Shown here piece by piece: positions 1-10,100 of a stretch of DNA of 64,000 nt; within the stretch, counting starts at the first letter, position 1, and each line of letters starts with the position of its first letter. The notes under the pieces are model-generated. The model made no database searches and was not told the origin of the DNA. It saw only the letters and a program-made list of their open reading frames with translations. Made by a program: the position numbers and the translations under genes. Source of the stretch: Streptomyces glaucescens (GTDB lineage: Bacteria > Actinomycetota > Actinomycetes > Streptomycetales > Streptomycetaceae); NCBI RefSeq assembly GCF_000761215.1, contig NZ_CP009438.1:62001-126000 (forward strand). The letters are read 5' to 3'.

Positions 1-882
1 GCGTTCATCATCGCCGACGCCGCCCGCGCGATGCCCCACACTCTGCGGGCGATCGACGGCGAGGACGAGACGATCGCCGAGCTGGAGATGATCGTGGGCT
101 TCGACGACGACCTGGCCGGCGAGGCCACCCGGGTTGCGAACCGGCTGCACGGCCTGCTGACCCAGGTCCATCCGTCGCTGGAACGGGTGCTGGGACCGCG
201 GTTGCAGCACCCAGCCGTCCTCACCCTGCTGGAACGGTTCGGGTCACCGGCCCAGATCCGCAAGGCCGGACGCCGGCGGCTGGTCACCCTTCTGCGGCCG
301 AAGGCTCCCAGGATGGCTGAGCGGCTGGTCGAGGACATCTTCACCGCCCTGGACGAGCAGACCGTCACCGTTCCCGGCGCCGAGGCGGCCGCGTTGATCG
401 TCCCAAGCCTGGCCGGCTCGCTGACGGCCGTGCTTGACCAGCGGAAACTCTTGGCTGGACGGATCGAGGAACTGCTGGAGGCCCACCCTCTTTCGAAGGT
501 CCTGACGTCGATGCCGGGAGTCGGCGTCAGGACGGGAGCCCGCATCCTGATCGAGGTCGGCGACGGCAGCACCTTCCCGACCGCAGGCCACCTCGCCGCC
601 TACGCCGGACTCGCCCCGGCGACCCGGAGCTCAGTTTCCTCGATCCGCGGTGAACAGCCCTCCAGAAGAGGCAACAAGCAGCTCAAACGGGCTTTATTCC
701 TCTCCGCGTTCGCCGCCCTGGGCGACCCGGCATCCCGGGCCTACTACGACAAGAAAATCGCCCAGGGCAAGCACCACACCCAAGCCCTGCCCTGCCTCGC
801 CAGGCGCCGGGCCGACGTCCTGTTCGCGATGCTCCGGGACGGGACCTTCTACGAACCGCAGCCGTCGGCCGCGGTCACCTGA
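1..882 (+). CDS. IS110-family transposase, N-terminus beyond left edge
   Basis: DEDD/serine-type recombinase of IS110 elements, which move without terminal inverted repeats. The frame is open from base 1 and begins with AFIIADAARAMPHTLR, the conserved end of the IS110 catalytic domain, so the gene starts outside the window. A Met is available at base 31 but is internal to the family. The C-terminal half carries the transposase_20 region: LTSMPGVGVRTGARIL (helix-hairpin-helix-like), then LAAYAGLAPATRSS and RRGNKQLKRALFLSAF, about residues 150-235 from base 31. The stop falls 8 bases inside the end of the convergent gene at 875-1420, so the element probably ends close to 882-900. Whether the copy is complete cannot be judged from here. 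Confidence 0.9.
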   Translation, partial: AFIIADAARAMPHTLRAIDGEDETIAELEMIVGFDDDLAGEATRVANRLHGLLTQVHPSLERVLGPRLQHPAVLTLLERFGSPAQIRKAGRRRLVTLLRPKAPRMAERLVEDIFTALDEQTVTVPGAEAAALIVPSLAGSLTAVLDQRKLLAGRIEELLEAHPLSKVLTSMPGVGVRTGARILIEVGDGSTFPTAGHLAAYAGLAPATRSSVSSIRGEQPSRRGNKQLKRALFLSAFAALGDPASRAYYDKKIAQGKHHTQALPCLARRRADVLFAMLRDGTFYEPQPSAAVT

Positions 883-1420
883 CCTGCGGGTCTGCGAGGA
901 GAACGACTCGATCTGCCTCGACATCGAAGCCGAGGACCGGATGGCCATAATCGCCTTCCGGGTCCATCAGCACCGGCTTGCCCAGCCGCCGCCCGATCTC
1001 CCGAAGGAAGCCGCAGAACACATCAAGTCGCTCCTGGCCCTGCAACTCGCGCAGGTCGACGTCGCAGTCGACTTCATCGTCGGCATGAAAACGGAAGATC
1101 GCCAACACATCAGGCGTCGGCCAGACCCGCAGGTCCGGGCACTCGGCATCAGCCGGCCGGGACAGCACGGCCTCCGCCCGGGGCACCGGAAGCACCGTCT
1201 CTCCCTCGTAGTACTGGCACTTCCAGTCCTTCTCCGCGACAAGATCGAGGACCGCCTGCCAGTCCTCCACCGAGGCATCCGGGACACGCACGTCCGGCAG
1301 CGACCCCATCAAGTCCGGGTCGAAGAAACACTTCACGTCATCCCACAGCAGATCAGCCACCCCGACATGCTGCCCGGCCCGCCGACCCGACGCACCCCCG
1401 TTTCCCTTGACCAAAGACAT
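875..1420 (-). CDS. Conserved hypothetical protein, about 160-181 aa
   Basis: Acidic soluble protein with no signal peptide, membrane segment or recognisable catalytic motif. It is rich in Asp/Trp (LLWDDVKCFFDPDLMGSLPD near the start, DASVEDWQAVLDLV next). The upstream ATG gives 181 residues, but a GTG at 1360 begins at VADLLWDDVK, where the conserved-looking part starts, and may be the real start. Codon usage is typical G/C-ending. The 3' end overlaps the IS110 transposase by 8 bases, so its last residues may derive from the insertion. Function unknown; resemblance to other Streptomyces orphan proteins is from memory only. Confidence 0.6.
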   Translation of the reverse strand: MSLVKGNGGASGRRAGQHVGVADLLWDDVKCFFDPDLMGSLPDVRVPDASVEDWQAVLDLVAEKDWKCQYYEGETVLPVPRAEAVLSRPADAECPDLRVWPTPDVLAIFRFHADDEVDCDVDLRELQGQERLDVFCGFLREIGRRLGKPVLMDPEGDYGHPVLGFDVEADRVVLLADPQVR

Positions 1421-1616
1421 AGGGGCACCCCCCCGCCATGCGGGAGAACGTGATTGATCGGGAGGATGAGCCGCCCACGGGACTCACACACCGGTCGCGA
1501 GCCCGTCGCCCACAACGCCAGGACCTGGCGGTCCGCCACGCGCAGCCGCGCTGCATGGGCGACGTGCCCCGGTTCGACGTGCGGCCAGGCCTCGGGCAAG
1601 GTCCGGAGCGGGCGCG

Positions 1617-1745
1617 GCCACCCCCGCGCTCGTCGTTGTACCGCACTCCACCAACTACACGGACCTGATGGCAGTCCTGGTCGCCGTGGTGGTCTGGGCG
1701 TTCCTGGCGTGGCGCGCCCAACGCGGCGAACTTCCTATGCCCTGA
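1617..1745 (+). pseudogene. Possible tail of a lost membrane protein
   Basis: A short in-frame stretch reads ...LVVVPHSTNYTDLMAVLVAVVVWAFLAW... and stops at 1743-1745. It contains one convincing transmembrane helix followed by a basic cytoplasmic tail (RAQRGELPMP). No good start or upstream coding continuation exists, so it looks like the 3' remnant of a gene cut off by rearrangement. A 25-residue membrane peptide starting at ATG 1668 is the alternative. Weak call. Confidence 0.25.
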
Positions 1746-1748
1746 TGA

Positions 1749-2507
1749 TCAAGGGCCAAAGTTCCCTCGGCCCTCTGTGTGATCTACGTGCTGCAGCGCG
1801 GGGCTACGTGGGACCAGATCGGCGCGCCGCTGGCTGGGCATGACCGGGGACACCGCGCGCAAGAGGTTCTCCCTGCCTGCCCGCCGCATAGGCCAGCGCT
1901 CGGTGCCAGTCATGCTGCCACCCACCTCGGCAGGCCCCATCGCGGCAGACCCTCCTCCCGCCGCCCGCACCGCGGCCCCGGACACTGCCGATGCCGGCGG
2001 GGACGGCACAGGCAGCCACTCACCTCCCGCGCCGGCGCCGGTGCCCTGCGCCCTGCCCGCCACCGGCGGCCGCGACCTGGCCACCGTCCTCAGCAGCCTC
2101 CAACGCGCCTCTGGACTCAGCCTGCGCGCACTGGTCGGCCGCATCGGCCTCTCCCCAGCTTCCTCTCGCGCGTCATGTCCGGCGAACGCTTCCCCTCCTG
2201 GAAGCACACCTCTTCGATCGCCCGCGCCTGCGGCGCCGGCCTCGAGGTCCTACGCAGGGTCTGGGAATCATCCAACGCCCACCGCGACAACCAACCCCGC
2301 CCCTCCACCCTCGCCTCCGCACTGCGTTACCTGCACCTGTGCGCCGGCAGTCCCACCCCCTGGGCCATCTCCGTCACCAACAACAACACCCTCGACGAGG
2401 ACTACGTCGCCACAGCGACGCCCTCCCCCCACGCAGCATCCCCGCCCCCCCGACGCCGAGCCCGCGCCACCCCATACCCGGCATCACACACTGGACCGGG
2501 CTGCTGA
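1749..2507 (+). pseudogene. Frameshifted helix-turn-helix regulator
   Basis: Coding sense is spread over two frames. It begins with ...VIYVLQRGATWDQIGA, a typical resolvase/sigma-like HTH start, then jumps frame near 1830 to LGMTGDTARKRFSLPARR. It stays there through a Pro/Ala-rich linker to ASGLSLRALVGRIGLSP (about 2107-2157), then jumps back to SFLSRVMSGERFPSWKHTSS (about 2158-2220). The last two pieces together form one XRE-type HTH split by a frameshift at about 2157. The rest (RACGAGLEVLRRVWESSN...) is the usual continuation of Streptomyces XRE proteins. At least two lesions plus no start codon make this a decayed gene. Confidence 0.6.
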
Positions 2508-2704
2508 ACACACTGACGCTTGGGCCGGACCACACCGAGAGAGAAGGCCTCGCAGGCCACGCCCGTACTGAGGACAACAGGAGCAAGGCCACACCCGCGG
2601 GTCAGCTCGAGCACCGGCGGATCATGCCTCGGACAACGCCCGGCCAGTCTGTGCGGCGAGAGGCCGGCCCGTCGGGGAGCTGGTACCAGCGCGTCCGAAC
2701 GCCG

Positions 2705-3368
2705 TTACCGGACAAATGTGACGTCGACCGGGACGTTGGGGCAACTGGCAGTGGCGTTGGTGAGCGTGTCGCGCTCGCGATCGTCGACGGTGAACTGACA
2801 GCGCATCTTGGTGGCGACCCAGTCCGTGAGGTACTGGCAGTGGTACGGCGCGTACGGGGGCAGCCACTGGGAGGAGTCCTGGTCGGCCTTGGAGCGGTTG
2901 CTGCGGGCGCTGACTGCGAGCAGGGAACGCTCGTCGCCGAGGTTGTTGGCGTAGGCCTCGCGCTCGGCGGGCGTCCACGTCGAGGCACCGGAGTCCCAGG
3001 CCTCGGCTAGCGGGACCATGTGGTCGATGTCCAGGCCGCCCGGCGAGCTGATGTAGGTGTTGTCGTAGGCGCTGTACCACTCGCCTTCGACAAGCCGGCA
3101 GGGCGCGGTCTGCTCCGGTGCGAGGAACGCTTCCTCGAGCAGGGCTTCGTTGCGGGTCGAGCAGCCGTCCCTGTCGGCGTCCACCCAGTGCCGGAAGTTG
3201 CTGCGCTGGTAGCCGGCCCGGCTCTACTCGGCGGCCGGGAGGACTTGGACCGCGTCGTGCAGCGGCAGGGCCAGAGGCCGCCCGGCTCGCCGAGCGGGCC
3301 GGCGTGGGCGGGGGTGAAGAAAGGGCGACGGCGACGGTGGCGGCCGCGAGGGCGGTGAGGATGTGCAC
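2705..3368 (-). pseudogene. Secreted HNH endonuclease, broken by stop and frameshift
   Basis: The C-terminal 160 residues (2705-3184) are a clean GmrSD/DUF1524-type HNH nuclease domain: DADRDGCSTRNE, then DIDHMVPLAEAWDSG (metal-binding Asp/His), then NRSKAD near SSQWLPP. Upstream the frame reads ...HDAVQVLPAAE, TAG (complement 3224-3226), SRAGYQRSNFRHW, so the domain is interrupted by one extra stop triplet. The N-terminal signal peptide MHILTALAAATVAVALSS, from ATG at 3368, is in a third frame that shifts near 3300. Relatives are secreted proteins of about 210 residues. A shorter product from the GTG/ATG near 3184 is conceivable but would lack the signal peptide. Confidence 0.75.
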
Positions 3369-3958
3369 GGGCGGTCCCTTGCTGGAGGATCCGACTGGTC
3401 GTGATCTTCGTAGCGGGACGAGCCGTGCGATGGCACCGCATCCGGGGTCCGTTCACCCGCACGCATGGTTAGTCGCACCGCCGGGCCTGCTCTACGGGCT
3501 GCGGTCTGTACGGGTTCGGCTCTCTACGGGCGGGGAGGGCGGATGAAAGACAGGGCTGCCATTGCTGGCGGTGCTGGACGTGCTGGAGCGGCAGCAAACG
3601 GCGAGTCTGGCTGGGCGTTGGACAGGCATGAGCTGGTCCCCGTGGCGAGCGTGGAGCGGGCCCGGAGCCTGGACTTGGTGGGGCTGGCGGACAGAGTCGA
3701 GCGGGCGGGACTGTCCGCGCTGTCGGGTGGCCCTGTGCGGTGGGCAGCCTGCCCTATTCCGCGCGACCGTGACGTCCTTGCCTACGCCCGGCACCGGCCC
3801 AGGTCTTGCGGCGCGTTCCCAGCTCCTGCCTGCCACCGGGGATCAGGTACAGGTGCCGGCGACGGGCGTGGCGAGGTGGTCGCGCGGTACGGGCTACTGA
3901 ATTTGAATGAGTGATGTCGGGCTGGCGAGGTCTGCTGCTGATCAGCCAAGATCGGGGC
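3369..3958. other. No confident gene
   Basis: Both strands were read. The plus strand between 3540 and 3905 alternates between frames (MLAVLDVLERQQTA and HELVPVASVERARSLDLVGL), which hints at a decayed small gene. No start, motif or family could be fixed, so no product is called. Confidence 0.4.
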
Positions 3959-4453
3959 GTGACGAAGCACGAAGCGGAACTGGTCGCCATGTTGCGCGAG
4001 CTCGATGATCCGGGATGCTTGGAGCAACCCCGGGACTACGACCGGGGGAAGGTTGGCGCGTTGTTCAACGGCCTCGTGGCACGTCTCGAGGACGACTTCG
4101 CCACGCAGTGTGTCAGCGAGAGGGACACTCAGGATTCCAGTGAGTACGGGCGGGTCACAGTGCCGGCAGATGCGACTGCACGCGGAACCCGGATCGTCGT
4201 CTGCGTCAGCAAGTTCGGCTCCTTGGCGCTGGTCTGCGCCGAGAACCCTGGCGCCTTCCTCGGCACTGGGGAAGCCCAAGCAGAAGGTGAGTTGGACGCT
4301 GCGGATCTTGACAATGTCTGCGGGACTTTGGCCGACCTTGGGTATGTGATCGTGCCCGAGGAACTACTGGAATGCGACTATGCCGGGCCGAGCCAGCTGC
4401 CTTGGCATGTCCAGCGACCCACCTGGTGGCATCGCTTCTTCGGAATCTTCTGA
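3959..4453 (+). CDS. Conserved hypothetical protein, about 165 aa
   Basis: Soluble, acidic protein: MTKHEAELVAMLRELDDPGC at the N-terminus, and GTRIVVCVSKFGSLALVC in a central hydrophobic strand-like segment. It ends HVQRPTWWHRFFGIF. The GTG at 3959 is chosen because coding-like sequence begins there; an in-frame GTG at 3911 would add 16 poor residues. It ends one base before the region occupied by the IS630 remnant on the other strand, so the native stop may have been altered by that insertion. No known domain recognised. Confidence 0.6.
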   Translation: MTKHEAELVAMLRELDDPGCLEQPRDYDRGKVGALFNGLVARLEDDFATQCVSERDTQDSSEYGRVTVPADATARGTRIVVCVSKFGSLALVCAENPGAFLGTGEAQAEGELDAADLDNVCGTLADLGYVIVPEELLECDYAGPSQLPWHVQRPTWWHRFFGIF

Positions 4454-4454
4454 C

Positions 4455-5160
4455 GACTGCGAGGCGAGGGACAGGCCGGTGCCGGCGAGGCAACCGTCGA
4501 CCACGTCGGGCCGGTACTGGATCTGCTTTAGCTTGCGCTTGACAGCTCGCGTGACCTGGGAGAGATCGGCGGCGGCTAAATTGCCGACCTCCCGCTTGAC
4601 CAAGGACCAGATGCCCTCCTGCGGGTTGAGGTCGGGTGCGTAGGTAGGGCAGCTGGAACACGGTCAGCCAGTCGGAGTTCTTCTCGATGAACTCCCGCAT
4701 GCCCTTGGTGTGAGGTGGAGGCGGACGTTGTCCCAGACCAGCACGATCGGGCCGCCGAGCTGGATCCGGGCCCTCACCAGCAGGCGGCAAGAGTCCTTCC
4801 AGCCGAACCTCTTCGGCTCGCCCCTGCGGCCCCTGTACTCGCGCAGTCCGTAGATCAGCCTCGATCGGAACCCCGGCTTGAAGCAGCACATGCCCGCCAT
4901 GGACAGACGGCCGCTTCCTCGGCTGCGGACCCTCACCACCGGAGTACGGCCGATCCGGCCCCAGGTCCGGCCCGCGGCGGTGTCAGCGACTGTCCGGCCT
5001 CATCCTCGAAGGCGATCCACGCGCCCCGGGCCGCCGCCTGTCTTTTACCTGCGGTCAGACCTCCTTCTTCCATAATTCGACCGCCTCGTCGTCCCGCTCG
5101 ATCGCCTGCCGGGCGGGTTGCTGCCAGACCGGCCGTGCCGCTTCAGCAGCAGACCCACGG
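4455..5160 (-). pseudogene. IS630-family transposase remnant
   Basis: DDE transposase of Tc1/mariner-IS630 type, decayed. Reading the minus strand from 5160: LLLKRHGRSGQQPARQAIER, ELWKKEV then a stop, AWIAFEDEAGQSLTPP (first catalytic Asp region), LSMAGMCCFKPGFRSRLIYG, GGPIVLVWDNVRLHLT (second Asp), frameshift near 4713, KGMREFIEKNSDWLTVFQLP, frameshift near 4642, then LVKREVGNLAAADLSQVTR to DVVDGCLAGTGL. Every block of the family is present but spread over three frames with at least one stop. No terminal repeats were identified. It probably truncated the start of the gene at 5210. Confidence 0.8.
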
Positions 5161-5209
5161 GCCGTGCCCGACCGACCCGCTCGGCGCGTTCCTGCACGGG
5201 CTGCTCACC

Positions 5210-5608
5210 ATGCCCGACCTGTTCGCCGCCGGCGGGTTCCGGGTGGCCGATACAGCCACCGACACCGTCTTCATCGAGCCGGGCTGCTGCAACGGCCTGG
5301 AGACGTGGCAGGACTGGCTGGAGGTGCTCGACGGCACCGGCTGCTCCTACTTCGGCCACGACCCGTCCTCAGCGGCCGAACGTGTCGGCGACACCGTCCG
5401 GCTGACTCTCGACGCCCACGCGGAGGACGGCAGCCCAGTGATCGAACTACCTGTGGACCAAGTGCGCGCGCTCACCACCGGTGCCCAGACGGACTTGCGG
5501 AACTTCCACAGCCTCGCAGTAACCTGGGCGGAACAACACCTGCCGACTCACGCCACCGCCGTCACGGCCGCCTTGGCCCGGGCACTGGACCTAGAGCTCA
5601 CAGAATGA
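5210..5608 (+). CDS. Conserved hypothetical protein, probably 5'-truncated
   Basis: Small acidic protein: FRVADTATDTVFIEPGCCNGLETWQDWLEVLDG, then SSAAERVGDTVRLTLDAH and IELPVDQVRAL. The N-terminal ATG at 5210 is internal to a longer open stretch (TDPLGAFLHGLLTMPDLF) that fades into the IS630 remnant at about 5160. The native start was therefore probably lost when the element inserted. The stop overlaps the ATG of the next gene (ATGA), so the two are translationally coupled. No domain recognised; the CC pair and conserved acidic patches do not suggest a known enzyme. Confidence 0.6.
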   Translation: MPDLFAAGGFRVADTATDTVFIEPGCCNGLETWQDWLEVLDGTGCSYFGHDPSSAAERVGDTVRLTLDAHAEDGSPVIELPVDQVRALTTGAQTDLRNFHSLAVTWAEQHLPTHATAVTAALARALDLELTE

Positions 5609-6333
5609 CCAGCTTCCTGACCCACCGGGCACGCGTGCACGACGCCCGGCTCCCCCTTCACCGGCGGCACAGCGCGCTGCGCACCTGCCTCACCGTTTTC
5701 GCTCCTTACGGGCTGCGGGCGACATACCACCACCTCACGCTCAGTGCCGCGATCCCCCGACGGCTGGAGGCGGACCCGGAGGCGCTGGCGCGGGCGGTGG
5801 AGGAACTGCACGAGGCGCGGGTGCTGTGGCTCGTGCGGGCAGAGGAGTACGCCGTGCAGCGTCGGGCGGAGAAGCAAGCCGGGCGACGGATTGTACCGAA
5901 CCCTCGGCCGTGGTGGCTGCGGAGCTGGTGGGAGAGCCCGGAGCGTGCATGGTTCGAAGACCCGTTTCGCCACCCGTCGCTGCGACTGTCCGAGTACGTC
6001 CGGCGACAGAATGCGCTTCTGGACGGCGCCGATCTGCCCGGCTGCCCGGCTTGCGGGGACGAGGGACCGCGAGTGCTGAGCTCGACCGGGCATGGCTGGG
6101 TCGAGTTGTGCCGTGGGTGCGCGTGGGTGCTGGCGCCATGTCCGTGCGGCCAGCGGCACCGGTTCGTACCGGAGACCCCATTCAACTGGAACGGGATCTG
6201 GCAACGGGCGCACATGAGTAATGACGGCATGCCGAACCCACACTGGCCTGCGAGAGAAGCACTCCCTGGCCGCGGCCCAGGAGGCGGGCGGCGGACGTCA
6301 GCCCGCGCCATCCGCTGCCGGACCGGCCGGTAA
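5605..6333 (+). CDS. Hypothetical protein with zinc-ribbon-like cysteines
   Basis: 242-residue basic protein starting at an ATG that overlaps the previous stop. The first 100 residues are helical and Arg-rich (RRLEADPEALARAVEELHEA). A conserved aromatic segment follows (PRPWWLRSWWESPERAWFED). Four cysteine pairs lie near residues 145-190: GCPACGDEG, then LCRGCAW, then APCPCGQRH, consistent with a bound zinc. The last 35 residues are low-complexity and may be altered. It sits just upstream of the CHAT remnant and the NACHT gene, all on one strand, so it could belong to the same transcription unit. Function unknown. Confidence 0.6.
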   Translation: MTSFLTHRARVHDARLPLHRRHSALRTCLTVFAPYGLRATYHHLTLSAAIPRRLEADPEALARAVEELHEARVLWLVRAEEYAVQRRAEKQAGRRIVPNPRPWWLRSWWESPERAWFEDPFRHPSLRLSEYVRRQNALLDGADLPGCPACGDEGPRVLSSTGHGWVELCRGCAWVLAPCPCGQRHRFVPETPFNWNGIWQRAHMSNDGMPNPHWPAREALPGRGPGGGRRTSARAIRCRTGR

Positions 6334-6356
6334 GATCGGTTCAGGTGTGGTGTGGC

Positions 6357-6979
6357 GAGGCTCCCTTCACGCGGGTCGAGGCCGAGGTTCTGGCACTGGT
6401 GTTCCCATACGCCGGCATTCGGTGCGATGTCGTAGCCCCTGACGAGGTGAGCCGGTCCGGTCTCCTGGCCGCCTACAAGCAGGACGACTAGGACGTGATC
6501 TGGGTGGCCGCACACGGTCGGCACCCGATGCTCGCTCCGGACGAGTCCTCGATCCTGCTCAGTTCGAGCGAGCAGGTGCCTCTGCAGGAGTTGGCTGCCG
6601 CTGTTGTGCCGTCCACGGGCGAGCGTCGCCTGCTGGTCCTCAATATCTGCGACAGCGCCGCAGCCAACGCCCAGGGGCCATGTGACGATTTTGGCCTGGC
6701 CCCTTCCGTCGCCGGCCCCGGACAGGCTGTCATCCGGCACCTGTGGCCGGTGCCGGGGGCGCGGCTGTCGTCTTCGGCGCACTCCTGGCCTGCGAGCTGG
6801 CCGACGGCAATGGCTTCGCCAAGGCCTTCGAAGCAGCACTGTGCGCTTTCCAGGACCCGTGGCACAACCTCGCGCGCCTGCTCGAAGGCCGCGGCGTCGG
6901 AGCCGAAATCGCCAAAGCACTACACGACTTCCGCGATCCGACCCTTCTGGACCGGGGCAGCCCCGCCTTCCTTGAGTAG
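6357..6979 (+). pseudogene. CHAT-domain peptidase, interrupted by stop and frameshift
   Basis: Caspase-like CHAT peptidase. The frame reads APFTRVEAEVLAL, DEVSRSGLLAAYKQDD, a TAG stop at 6489-6491 (where a Tyr codon TAC is expected), then DVIWVAAHGRHPML with the catalytic His of AAHG. ERRLLVLNICDSAAANAQGP follows with the catalytic Cys. A one-base frameshift near 6755 moves the remainder (AAVVFGALLACELADG, AEIAKALHDFRDPTLLDRG) into another frame that ends at TAG 6977-6979. Both catalytic motifs survive, so the lesions look recent. The N-terminus upstream of 6357 is not recognisable. The next gene encodes a NACHT NTPase, a common partner for CHAT effectors. Confidence 0.7.
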
Positions 6980-7102
6980 CCGCGCCCGTGGTGAACCGGG
7001 CCGACCGCCACACGGTGCATCCTTCGATTCATACCGACGGGACTACCAGCGCGCGGTAGCGTCGGCCTCGGCAGGGCCTGTAGAGATGCGGGAGTGAGGG
7101 AC

Positions 7103-10100
7103 ATGGTGGGACGCAGACTCCTGGCGTTCGCCGACGCTCTGGTGCTCCTCGGTGCTGAGCCGCCGCGACTGGCGGCGTTGGATCGGGCGCTCGGTGGGGC
7201 GTTGAATCTGGCGACCGCCGGGGTCAGCGGCACGGTGATCGGCATGGCCGACGCCAGCGGACGCCTCCTCGGCCTGGGACACGACGCGATCCGCGGCGTC
7301 GGCGCCCGTCTGGACCGTACCCAAGGGCGTGCGGAGCGGACCGATGTGCTGCGCGCGGCGCACACGGTCATCGTCGTGGTGGCCTTCTTCGAGGCGATGG
7401 AGGAGTTGGAGCTTCCGTTCACCCTCGCCGAGGTGCGGTTGACCCGGGACGAGCAACTCGCCCTTGCCCGGACCGAATCGGGCCCGACCCCGCAGACGCT
7501 GGACCTGGTGTCGCTGCTGCTCGCCACGGACCTGCCCTGCCCGGCACCGCACATACCGGCCTCGGCGCTCACCGCGATGTTGCTCGCGAGCTACGCGGAC
7601 TACGCCCGCAGGTTCTACGCCTTTCTCGAAGGCCTAGCCCTTTGGGAGCACATGGACGCGTCGCGGCGCCTTCGGGCCCAAGCGGCTCTCATGGATGACC
7701 TGCCGCGCGCGGCGCATGACCGATACCAGAGCCTGTACGTCGAGCTCGCCAAGGAGGCACCCGAATTCGGTTTCTGGGTCACACATGTGGCGCAGCAGGC
7801 GATCCACACAGACGTCAGCCGTGCCCTGTCCGGGATCGAGACTCTCCTCACCCACACCACCGAGGCGCTGCGTCCGCCGGTCGACGTGGCCTCCGCGCTG
7901 GCGCGCGCTCACCGGGCGGCGCTCGCTCACCCTGTGCTGGACGCCGCGTCGGCGCCGGACGGCATCAGGATTCCCACCCTTCAGGACCTCTACATCGACC
8001 CGGACTTCCGCGTCAGTGCCGTTTCCGGGCAGGCCGCACCGGCCGACCACGAGTGGTGGGGGCGACTGCCCCTACGCCGAGACCTCACCCGCTACCTGGC
8101 CGGGGCCCTCACCTCTCCTCAGCTCGCCGAAGCGCCCCTGCTGATCCTGGGCCAGCCCGGTGCCGGCAAATCCGTCCTCACCCGGGTGCTCGCCGCACGG
8201 CTTCCCTCCGTCGGTTTTCTCCCCGTGCGCGTGCCGCTGCGGGACGTCCGGGTGGAGGACGACCTGCAGGACCAGATCGAACAGGCGATCCGCGCCTCCA
8301 CCGGCGAACGGGTCGGCTGGCCGGAACTGGTGCGCGCAGCAGGTGGCAGTACTCCTGTTCTGCTCCTGGACGGCTTCGACGAGTTGCTGCAGACGACCGG
8401 CGTCCACCAAACCAACTTCCTGGAGCGAGTGTCCCAGTTCCAGCGGCGTGAAGCGGATCAGGGGCGGCCCGTGCTGGCCTTGGTGACGAGCCGCACCTCC
8501 GTGGCCGACCGCGCCCGATACCCCACCGGCATGGTCGTCCTGCGCCTGGAACCCTTCCGCGCCGAGCAGATCACGACCTGGCTGGCCGTATGGAACGAGG
8601 CCAACATGGCCGGTCTCTCGGCACACGGCCGCGGCCCGCTCACTTGGCAGCACCTCGAACGGCACGCGGAACTCGCAGTCCAGCCACTGCTGTTGACAAT
8701 GCTCGCGCTGTATGACGCTGCCGAGGGTGCTCTGCGGCGCGCTGACGACGACTTCGACGTCACCGAGTTGTACGAGCAGCTGCTGTCCTCCTTCGCTCGG
8801 CGCGAAGTCGGCAAGACGACACTCCACGCCGTCTCCGACGAGGACACGGCCGCCCTCGTCGAGCAGGAACTGCAGCGCCTGTCACTCGTGGCCTTCGCCC
8901 ATCTGAACCGGGGGCGCCAGTGGGTGTCGGCCGACGAACTCGAGCAGGACCTCACCGCCGTACTGGGCAGACAGCCGGTCGGACCACCGGGTTTCCGCAC
9001 CCCCCTCACCGCCGCCGAAACGGCGCTCGGCCGCTTCTTCTTCATCCAGCGAGCCCAGTCAGTGCGGGACGGCCAGGTACTCGCCACCTACGAGTTCCTG
9101 CACGCGACCTTCGGCGAGTATCTGGCCATACGCCTCACCCTGCACCTGCTCACCGACCTGCTCGCACCCCGCCCCGCGCTTTCTCTCGGGCACACCCGCA
9201 TCGACGACGACCTCGCCTACGCACTGCTTTCCTACACCTCCCTGGCGTCCCGGCAGATGCTGCGCTTCGCGCGGTCGCTGACCGGCAGGCTGTCCATGGC
9301 GGAACGGCGCCGGCTGACTCGGACCCTCAACCAAGTCTTGACCCAACACGCGACACGCACCGGTGATCAGCACCCGGCCTACCGGCCCGCCCTGCTGCGC
9401 ACGACGACACGCCACGGCCTGTACGGTTCCAACCTCGTGCTCCTGACGGTGCTACTCGCCGAGCGCTGCTCCGCCGCCCAGCTGTTCCCGGGCTCCGCGG
9501 ACCCGCCGGGTGCCTGGCACCGGCACTGCCTGCTGTGGCGTTCGGCGATGAACGAGAGCCAATGGACGGACTTCGCTCTGTCCTTCGACGTGCATCACAC
9601 GTGGGACGGCGAGGGCCGGGCCCTGGAGATATCACTTCGCTCCCAGCCAGGCACCCCACCACAGCCCCTCGACATGAACTGGCACTTCCGCTACCCGCGA
9701 GGCAGCGGAGGCCCAGGATGGTCACGGTCGTACTGGGACGAGCTGTGGCACAAGACGGCCGTGTCCGGCGGAACGAATGACTCGGTGATGCGGCATGCCC
9801 TGGACCCGGTATTCCGGTGGCTCGGCCAGGCCGTGACCATGTTTAGTCCGGTCGACGGTGCTCCAGCCTCATCGCTCGCCCACGACCTGCTCGAAATGCT
9901 GCTGGCCGATCGCACGACCATGAGCGACAGGGAACTCGGCGATCTCTACAACCGGGCGCTTCAGGGAACGCGGCTGCTGATAGACATGCGCCATCCCCAC
10001 CTGGTGTCGGCCGTGCACGCCCTTCTCACGGCCTTCGGTCAGGACAGGGGACGAGTCCCCGGCGACGCACACGACGACGTCCTGCGGTTTCTGGCGCAGC

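Noticed and set aside
1353..1721. Arg-rich minus-strand frame upstream of the first hypothetical gene
   Set aside because: Poor codon bias, no ribosome site or motif.
3224..6491. UAG recoding (read-through), as TAG interrupts both the HNH and the CHAT genes
   Set aside because: Both genes also carry frameshifts, and other genes in the window use TAG as a normal stop.
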